Positions 57,788-63,072 of a DNA stretch of 63,072 nucleotides are shown here, one piece after another. The stretch is from CAYNND01 sp964398775 (GTDB lineage Bacteria; Patescibacteriota; Minisyncoccia; Phycocordibacterales; UBA2100): positions 1-63,072 of the forward strand of contig CAYNND010000007.1 of the NCBI GenBank assembly GCA_964398775.1, given 5' to 3'. Numbering within the stretch: position 1 is the first letter of the stretch; every line of letters begins with the position of its first letter. Made by a program: the position numbers and the translations under genes. Under the pieces are notes generated by a model. It saw nothing but the letters and a program-made list of their open reading frames with translations, had not been told where the DNA came from and did no database searches.

Positions 57788-58900
57788 TTATGTCAAAATC
57801 TGCGCGAGCATTCCTTTACTGATTGCATCGCGGATTTCCATCGCAGAACGTTCACCCATCGATACAGGTCTTCCGTAGAGATACTCAGAGTATGGCGTCG
57901 CTGCAATTCCCGGACTTCCAGGACTTCGCATCGATACATCAAAAACAACGAGCTCCTCTTTTGAGCCGTCAGTGACGATTGCCCCCTGTAGTGCAAACGG
58001 ACCAATGATGCCGCGCGGATGGTACTTCTTACATGCTGAGACAAACTGTTCACCAGCTTCATACGCTTTATCAAGCAAACTTTCTTTTACCGTGACTGCA
58101 ACATGCCCTGTTTCGATATGATGCGGCGCTCCTGGCACAAGGAGTTGTTCTTTCGCAGGAAGGCGTAGCCATCCATCAAGACTTGTCTGGCGACGCATAT
58201 CTGTGCCCATCAGTTCAAGTCGGTCATGTACAACAGAATAGAAGAAATTGAAGTTTACTTGTGCTCCGAGAATAAACTCTTCTATCACCGCATCCTTCAG
58301 GTCGTCACGATTGATTGCACCTGCGGCAATCTTTTCTTCAGCAATACGCTCCCACTCTGCAGGCGTCGCCGCAACGAAGTTCTCTCGTTCATACGTACGT
58401 ACAGCATTGTGTATCTTCGTGAGTGTGAGGCGGTCAATATCAGTATGTGATGCAAATATTTTCGGGATACGTATACCAGCACTCTTGAGCACGTCATATT
58501 GGTTTGGACTTTGGTCACGCTCTTCAAGGCGTATAAGCTCACGTGTGCCGAAAAATGGAACGTGGAAATCCTTCTCAAGCTGCGCAAAGTCAAAGTACAC
58601 CCAGAAATAGCGACTATGCGCCATGATTACATTTTTTGCACGGAGCTGTTCCTGAATCTCAGGTTTTAGGATATCTGAAAACTTTTCTACCAAGATGCAT
58701 TCGTCTACACACCCTAGGCCACCTTCTGATTTTACATGTGAGACGTAGGGGCGCGCTCGATCAGCACGAGCAATGATGAGTGTTTTAAACCCAAGTTTCT
58801 TTGCACCTGCGCAGACATCTAGTCCGACATGCCCTCCAAGTGCTGCGATGGTTATTGCTGCAGGGTCATACTTCTTGAGTACATCGGTGAGCCAGTCCAT
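57788..58900 (-). CDS. PurP-like ATP-grasp protein, paralog 1
   Basis: 370 aa. PurP/DUF1246-DUF1297 layout: IAALGGHVGLDVCAGAKKLGFKT, VIMAHSRYFWVYFDF (in place of IPHGSxVxY), FFGTRELIRLEERDQSPNQYDVLKSAGI, VIEEFILGAQVNFNFFYS and the end VVFDVSMRSPGSPGIAATPYSEYLYG with MGERSAMEIRDAI. More diverged from canonical PurP than its neighbour. PurP makes FAICAR from AICAR and formate, chiefly in archaea. It starts 1 nt after paralog 2. Confidence 0.82.
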   Translation of the reverse strand: MDWLTDVLKKYDPAAITIAALGGHVGLDVCAGAKKLGFKTLIIARADRARPYVSHVKSEGGLGCVDECILVEKFSDILKPEIQEQLRAKNVIMAHSRYFWVYFDFAQLEKDFHVPFFGTRELIRLEERDQSPNQYDVLKSAGIRIPKIFASHTDIDRLTLTKIHNAVRTYERENFVAATPAEWERIAEEKIAAGAINRDDLKDAVIEEFILGAQVNFNFFYSVVHDRLELMGTDMRRQTSLDGWLRLPAKEQLLVPGAPHHIETGHVAVTVKESLLDKAYEAGEQFVSACKKYHPRGIIGPFALQGAIVTDGSKEELVVFDVSMRSPGSPGIAATPYSEYLYGRPVSMGERSAMEIRDAISKGMLAQILT

Positions 58901-58901
58901 G

Positions 58902-59924
58902 TTAGTGAATATTTTCTACAATTGCTGATAATTTTCCTGCCTGAATCGCTCGCTTAATATCAAGTGCAACACGTCGTCCTGTCGACATCGGCACATCGTA
59001 TTTCAGTGCGGTATATGGTGAACCTTGTACATATGGGTTTGTGCCTGCGACGATACGCGCAGAGATTTCAAACACATAATATTCAAGCTCACTTGTTATG
59101 ACACCTTCAAGACAAAATGGACCGTACAGTCCAGGTGCCGCGAGTTTTTGACTTTCTGCTACGACACGGTCACCCATAGTGAAAATCTCATGCAAGAGAC
59201 TCTCTCGTACGACAAGTGGCATGTTACCTACAATCGTGTAACTGGACTCGAGGTCAACCGCAATTTGGTCTCCCGCAGCAATACGCCCAATAGAGTCAGC
59301 GTTACTCTCATAACGCTTATCAAATCCCATAATTTCTAGCTCATTGGTAAGTGGTGAGTAGAAGTAGTGAGTATACACAGGAACACCGACCAAGTACTCT
59401 TGTATCGCATAGTCAGTTGCGTTCCGAGATGCAATTTTCTTTTTAAAATCTGCTGCATCACGCGCAAGGAAGTATCCGCGACCACCTGCTGCACCATGAA
59501 GCTTCGCGATGACTGGACGGTCAATGTCTTCGGGCTTTTCAAAAAGTCGAGGTAATTTCAAGCCAGCGCCAGCAAGCCACTGCCGCTGCTTATCTCTGGA
59601 AGATTCCCAGTCGAGCATGGACTTGCTTCCATAGACTGGAACTTTCATCTGCATAATCTTCTCTTTCCCAAGGTATGCAACAAGTGATCCGTGAGGGATT
59701 ACGATTGCGTTTCGCTTAATGAGTTCATCCTCGATTGATAAGAAATTTTTAAATGAATCTATTTCGAGTATCTCATCTGCTACTCCGAAAGACTCATAGA
59801 CTCGTCGCTTTCCTGTTTCGCAAACTGCAATAGTTTTAAACCCTTCATCTTTTGCCCCTTTGAGAATCTGTAGGGCTGTATGACTTGCTAATGTTGCAAT
59901 CGTGTATTGGTTCATATGTGCCAT
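58902..59924 (-). CDS. PurP-like ATP-grasp protein, paralog 2
   Basis: 340 aa. Very close to the PurP signature: IATLASHTALQILKGAKDEGFKT, IVIPHGSLVAYLGKEKI, VYGSKSMLDWESSRDKQRQWLAGAGLKLP, VIAKLHGAAGGRGYFLA, YVFEISARIVAGTNPYVQGSP and MSTGRRVALDIKRAI. No other purine gene is in the window. Start 59924 (TAGTAT ends 5 nt before) or 59915. First gene of a three-gene operon with paralog 1 and DUF167. Confidence 0.87.
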   Translation of the reverse strand: MAHMNQYTIATLASHTALQILKGAKDEGFKTIAVCETGKRRVYESFGVADEILEIDSFKNFLSIEDELIKRNAIVIPHGSLVAYLGKEKIMQMKVPVYGSKSMLDWESSRDKQRQWLAGAGLKLPRLFEKPEDIDRPVIAKLHGAAGGRGYFLARDAADFKKKIASRNATDYAIQEYLVGVPVYTHYFYSPLTNELEIMGFDKRYESNADSIGRIAAGDQIAVDLESSYTIVGNMPLVVRESLLHEIFTMGDRVVAESQKLAAPGLYGPFCLEGVITSELEYYVFEISARIVAGTNPYVQGSPYTALKYDVPMSTGRRVALDIKRAIQAGKLSAIVENIH

Positions 59925-59972
59925 GAACTATACTATCACAGAGCATGACGCTATAAAACGTGCGGCTATGTA

Positions 59973-60254
59973 CTAGTCGATAGGACAGACATTGGGCACA
60001 GTTGGCGCTGCAGCCGCATCCTTGCCATACTTCTCTGCCAAGTATGTGACGATATCCGATGACTCATACATCTCCACCCCAGTAGCTTCATCCACAAGGT
60101 ACGGAAACTGACTTTTACCACCGCGCTTCAAAAGTTCTTCGAGTACGCCTGGTTCGTGCTTCTCCTTGATTTGTGAAAATGTGATTCCTTGTGAAGTTGC
60201 AAAATCGAGCACCTTCTTACAATACGGGCAGCCTGTTTTTACGTACAAAATCAT
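59973..60254 (-). CDS. Glutaredoxin-like protein
   Basis: 93 aa. YVKTGCPYCKKVLDFA gives the CPYC redox site near residue 9; GKSQFPYLVDEATGVEMYESSDIVTYL provides the cis-Pro and the GST-N/glutaredoxin ending. Tail PTVPNVCPID adds a third Cys. Cytoplasmic thiol carrier. Lies 6 nt downstream of the gene at 60261-60611. Confidence 0.87.
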   Translation of the reverse strand: MILYVKTGCPYCKKVLDFATSQGITFSQIKEKHEPGVLEELLKRGGKSQFPYLVDEATGVEMYESSDIVTYLAEKYGKDAAAAPTVPNVCPID

Positions 60255-60260
60255 ACCTGT

Positions 60261-60611
60261 TTATTTTATTTCGTAGATATACTTTAGTAAGGTAACTACA
60301 TTCTCTATTTCATTTACTGGTGTGTCAGTTCTCATGCGTAACCACTCATCGATGCGCATAATGACGAAACGGTCAGCTTGGTAATCATTGATTAGAGCAG
60401 CTATCTGCCGTTTCCCCTCTTCTGTAGCGTGTAGCTGGGGGAATAATTCATACTTCACACCATCAAGCGCTTTTGAAATCAGTTGCGCCTCAGTGTGCTC
60501 GAGCTGTGGCGCTGTTTCAATCATTTTATACATAGCGACAATAGCGTCAGCAACCATGGCCGTCTTTTCATGTATGAGCTGCGCCTGTGTTGGATTTCTT
60601 GGTGCGTCCAT
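60261..60611 (-). CDS. Hypothetical helical protein, 116 aa
   Basis: From ATG 60611, with TACCAT (60618-60623, this strand) exactly 6 nt upstream, which excludes the much longer frame through tRNA-Asn and the gap. Predicted all-helical (LIHEKTAMVADAIVAMYKMI, EEGKRQIAALINDYQADRFVIM). No membrane segment; family not recognised. First gene of a pair with the glutaredoxin-like gene. Confidence 0.65.
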   Translation of the reverse strand: MDAPRNPTQAQLIHEKTAMVADAIVAMYKMIETAPQLEHTEAQLISKALDGVKYELFPQLHATEEGKRQIAALINDYQADRFVIMRIDEWLRMRTDTPVNEIENVVTLLKYIYEIK

Positions 60612-60678
60612 GCACAAATGGTAGCACACACTCACCATGGTTGAAATTGAAAGAAAAGTAAGTACAATGTGCAGCAAT

Positions 60679-60750
60679 TCCGGTGTGGCGCAGTGGTAGC
60701 GCAGCTCGCTGTTAACGAGTTGGTCGTAGGTTCGAATCCTACCACCGGAG
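60679..60750 (+). tRNA. tRNA-Asn(GTT)
   Basis: Acceptor TCCGGTG/CACCGGA, D-arm GCGCAGTGGTAGCGC, anticodon loop CTGTTAA (anticodon GTT), T-arm GTAGGTTCGAATCCTAC, discriminator G. One C follows and then the N gap, so whether CCA is encoded cannot be told. GTT-type anticodons are substrates for queuosine, and queF lies just beyond the gap. Confidence 0.95.
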
Positions 60751-60751
60751 C

Positions 60752-60851
60752 NNNNNNNNNNNNNNNNNNNNNNNNNNNNNNNNNNNNNNNNNNNNNNNNN
60801 NNNNNNNNNNNNNNNNNNNNNNNNNNNNNNNNNNNNNNNNNNNNNNNNNNN
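60752..60851. other. 100-N scaffold gap
   Basis: No clear duplicated flanks. The 72 bases after it (60852-60923) hold no gene I can support before queF. Confidence 0.9.
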
Positions 60852-60923
60852 TGCGTGTAGGATTCGAAGCACGGAACATATCTGCGGCTTTGCGAATTTG
60901 AGGAGTACTGCTAGTATCCTTTC

Positions 60924-61382
60924 ATGGCGAAAAAATACACATTGCACCAACTTGGAAGCACCACAAAAGTGCCTCAAACACCCACGGAGGCGGTACTCGA
61001 GACAGTCCCCGCACCGCACAAGGACAGTAACTATCTCGTTCGTTTTGTGTGCCCAGAGTTTACATCACTCTGCCCCATGACCGGGCAACCTGACTTTGCG
61101 CACATCGTTATAGATTATGTACCGAGCAAGCTACTAGTTGAAAGTAAGTCACTGAAGCTCTTTTTCTTTTCTTTTAGAAACCATGGTGCTTTTCACGAAG
61201 AGTGCACTGTTGATATTGGGAAGCGCCTTGAAAAGCTTTTACAGCCAAAATGGATACGTGTGAGCGCGTACTGGTACCCACGCGGAGGAATGCCAATAGA
61301 TATTTTTTACCAAAACGGAACACTCCCTAAAAATGTACATGTACCCGACCAAGGTGTCCCTCCCTATAGAGGGCGCGGGTAA
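60924..61382 (+). CDS. queF: NADPH-dependent 7-cyano-7-deazaguanine reductase
   Basis: 152 aa, the short (type I) form. Catalytic Cys in FTSLCPMTGQPDFA, the QueF motif around ESKSLKLFFFSFRNHGAFHEE, and VSAYWYPRGGMPIDIFY at the end. Reduces preQ0 to preQ1 for queuosine in tRNA. TAGTAT at 60912-60917 is exactly 6 nt before the ATG. Its stop abuts the convergent transporter gene. Confidence 0.95.
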   Translation: MAKKYTLHQLGSTTKVPQTPTEAVLETVPAPHKDSNYLVRFVCPEFTSLCPMTGQPDFAHIVIDYVPSKLLVESKSLKLFFFSFRNHGAFHEECTVDIGKRLEKLLQPKWIRVSAYWYPRGGMPIDIFYQNGTLPKNVHVPDQGVPPYRGRG

Positions 61383-62228
61383 TTACAAGTGAAAGAACAC
61401 AACACCGAGCGCTGCAATTGCTGCGCCTATAATTCGATTCCTTGTATTACTTCTCTCTTTCAAAAAGTACACGCCATACAGTACGACGAAGATTGAGCAT
61501 GCCTGCATAATCGGGTAGATAAACGAAAGCGGCAGTCGATTAAGTAATTCAATATATGTCCAATAACACACAAGCAATGCGAGTGATATAAGTACGATTC
61601 CCTGAAATTCCTTTCGAATAACTGATGCGCTTTTAATTAACGCTGTGTGATACCAAAGCCCTTGGAGGATTGCTGGGATTAAAAACATGAAAAAGACGTA
61701 GACAAAACCAGGTATCGATAACGCTGCAATCTTATCAATGACAACAACAACCGCAGTGACGCAAATTGAAAGACCGAGCCAATGGACTGTTGAGCGGTCA
61801 TGGGTCCAGAGCTTTCGTTCATAAGAAACAACGACAATACCAATCATGATGCAGAGTGTTGCGAGTGCTTGCGTAAACGTGATAGTTTCATGAAGCAATA
61901 GTACTGACGCTGCTGATATAAGCGGCACACGGAGCGCTAGCGCTGGTTCACGTAATGACAGGTCAGCTTTTTGTGTACTGATGTTAGTGATGACACCACT
62001 GAGTGCCCAGCCAATACCTCCAAGTACTATAATCACCCACTGAATTACCGTAAGTGAAATGAGTGGGCTAAGTCCGACAAAAGGAAGCATGAATCCCGCA
62101 GAAAAAAGATTTGTCCAGAACACGAGCGCTATAGGATCTGCTCGTGTAACGAGTATCTTTGTATACACTTTGTTAAAAACTATAGCAGCAGCATACACAC
62201 CCACCATCAGCATCAGCAGCACTTCCAT
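61383..62228 (-). CDS. EamA/DMT family transporter
   Basis: 281 aa from ATG 62228. About ten membrane helices in two EamA repeats (DPIALVFWTNLFSAGFMLPF ... ALRVPLISAASVLLLHETIT in the first; LSFIYPIMQACSIFVVLYGVYFLKE in the second). Likely exports or takes up a small metabolite; the substrate is unknown. TAGAGT (62235-62240, this strand) is exactly 6 nt before this ATG; a GTG at 62234 is in frame but less supported. Confidence 0.85.
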   Translation of the reverse strand: MEVLLMLMVGVYAAAIVFNKVYTKILVTRADPIALVFWTNLFSAGFMLPFVGLSPLISLTVIQWVIIVLGGIGWALSGVITNISTQKADLSLREPALALRVPLISAASVLLLHETITFTQALATLCIMIGIVVVSYERKLWTHDRSTVHWLGLSICVTAVVVVIDKIAALSIPGFVYVFFMFLIPAILQGLWYHTALIKSASVIRKEFQGIVLISLALLVCYWTYIELLNRLPLSFIYPIMQACSIFVVLYGVYFLKERSNTRNRIIGAAIAALGVVFFHL

Positions 62229-62275
62229 CCACACACTCTAGCATGACTGTGCACATACTCAGGTAGAATACATGT

Positions 62276-63072
62276 ATGAAAGTCCAGCGAGAACTCATGA
62301 AAATGGCTGCCGCAGCACAGGATGCAAATATGCCTCGCATAGAACGAAAACAGCTTTTTAACGGCACACTTTTTAATGGTGCAGACTCAGGACTCCTTCT
62401 CATGCTCCGCAATTCCTTGCGAGAAACTAAGAAGCGCAAACGAGCACTTGATATGCTTGAGCTGCGAAATGAGCGGCCCGTGTCCCACACTCAAATTATT
62501 AAATTACTTGATAGATTCTATGACATCAAGGAACAAGCAAAAGCAGAAATCACCGAGCATGATAGGCGCTTCCTCAATTTTGCAATTCACTATCTTGAAC
62601 GATGGTTCTATGAAGGCAGCTGGGCGAAACCTCATGAGCGATACAAGGACGGAGAGCGGCCATACTTGCAGTATTCTGTACCCGCTGCACTTACCAACAT
62701 GCTAACGAAGTTTAAACAAGATACTGATATAGGCACAACACTCACTGCATTTGAGCCAGCACGACTGCGCAAACTCTTTGATGCTACAAGCGCCCACCTC
62801 CCTGCCACACTAAGTGCAGATGTACTCAAGCGCATACACGAAGCTGAGACAGCAATACGGTACCCATTTGCGCACACAAGGAATCAAGCTGCTGACTTGT
62901 ACTTGATGAAAACATGTCTTATAGCTGGAGAAATTTTGCGACGAACAGACGGTGACCTTGAAAAAGCCGTTCGATTAGTCCCCCGCAGTACTGACCCGAG
63001 TGAGTACTTACGTTTTGATTTTAGCTCTGGAAAAGACCCGGTATACCAAAGCATGCACTACCCGCCCGCACG
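62276..63072 (+). CDS. Unknown protein, 5' part (runs off the window)
   Basis: At least 265 codons, open to the window end. TAGAAT at 62264-62269 is exactly 6 nt before the ATG. Product is soluble, basic and mostly helical: QRELMKMAAAAQDANMPRIE, SLRETKKRKRALDMLELRNE, IKLLDRFYDIKEQAKAEITE, FAIHYLERWFYEGSW, RYPFAHTRNQAADLYLMKTC. No family recognised. Confidence 0.7.
   Translation, partial: MKVQRELMKMAAAAQDANMPRIERKQLFNGTLFNGADSGLLLMLRNSLRETKKRKRALDMLELRNERPVSHTQIIKLLDRFYDIKEQAKAEITEHDRRFLNFAIHYLERWFYEGSWAKPHERYKDGERPYLQYSVPAALTNMLTKFKQDTDIGTTLTAFEPARLRKLFDATSAHLPATLSADVLKRIHEAETAIRYPFAHTRNQAADLYLMKTCLIAGEILRRTDGDLEKAVRLVPRSTDPSEYLRFDFSSGKDPVYQSMHYPPA

Noticed and set aside
60852..60880. tRNA-like fragment after the gap (TAGGATTCGAAG on plus, TTCGAATCCTA on minus)
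   Set aside because: The flanking bases do not form a T-stem on either strand and no other tRNA arm is seen.

Overview
The window (about 63 kb, five 100-N scaffold gaps) looks like a chromosome fragment from a Candidate Phyla Radiation (Patescibacteria) bacterium, most likely of the Parcubacteria group. This is inferred from gene content, not from a computed phylogeny: a cluster of tiny TrbC/VirB2-like pilins, short or degenerate versions of universal enzymes (PriA without Walker A, HisRS-like protein without its signature, ProRS without an editing insert), archaeal-type PurP ATP-grasp proteins, a phosphoketolase/acetate kinase pair, and very tight gene packing.

Layout. 0-3.4 kb: tRNA-Glu(TTC) end, a set of near-perfect hairpins, DUF2726 and DUF2200 genes, three VOC-fold proteins and tRNA-Leu(TAG). 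3.8-7.0 kb: five small pilin-like membrane proteins plus one related small membrane protein, then a membrane-anchored solute-binding protein. 7.0-11.3 kb: methyltransferase, gyrA, MBL-fold protein. 11.5-17.5 kb: three small or medium orphan genes in GC-richer segments interleaved with rpsA, tyrA-pth, lepB and a HisRS-like gene. 17.6-21.2 kb: bS21-like protein, ybeY, ftsA, ftsZ. 21.2-26.3 kb: a redox island (thioredoxin reductase, oxidoreductase-VTT fusion, anchored MsrAB, DCC thiol protein). 26.3-31.7 kb: acetate kinase and phosphoketolase, small membrane proteins, AlkD. 31.8-32.3 kb: tRNA-Glu(CTC) with duplicated tails and repeats. 32.3-38.5 kb: flavin monooxygenase, then murF and ftsI-ftsL-rsmH-mraZ with a MraZ operator. 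38.6-40.5 kb: a T-box-controlled amino-acid kinase and several very small genes. 40.5-48.4 kb: lysS (with an extra C-terminal domain), greA, the PBP2-MreD-MreC-MreB elongation block, proS. 48.5-57.5 kb: rseP, frr, delta-prime-like, second mreB, priA-like, a candidate small RNA, def-fmt, hpf. 57.5-63 kb: two PurP paralogs, glutaredoxin, tRNA-Asn, queF, EamA transporter and an unfinished unknown gene.

Two modes of gene expression stand out. About 33 genes carry a TANNNT -10 hexamer that ends 6-9 nt (exactly 6 nt in 22 of them) before the start codon, with no Shine-Dalgarno (SD) sequence, so their mRNAs should be leaderless. In contrast a set of short orphan genes, often with one or more membrane segments, uses a full TTGA-type -35, a 16-17 nt spacer, TATAAT (often preceded by TGTG), usually a stem-loop at or near the predicted RNA 5' end, an SD, and a Rho-independent terminator.

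Other points of note: a complete T-box riboswitch, structured repeat units downstream of both tRNA-Glu genes, a LysRS fused to a DUF2000-like domain, and 55-bp sequence duplications flanking two gaps that are almost certainly assembly overlaps.
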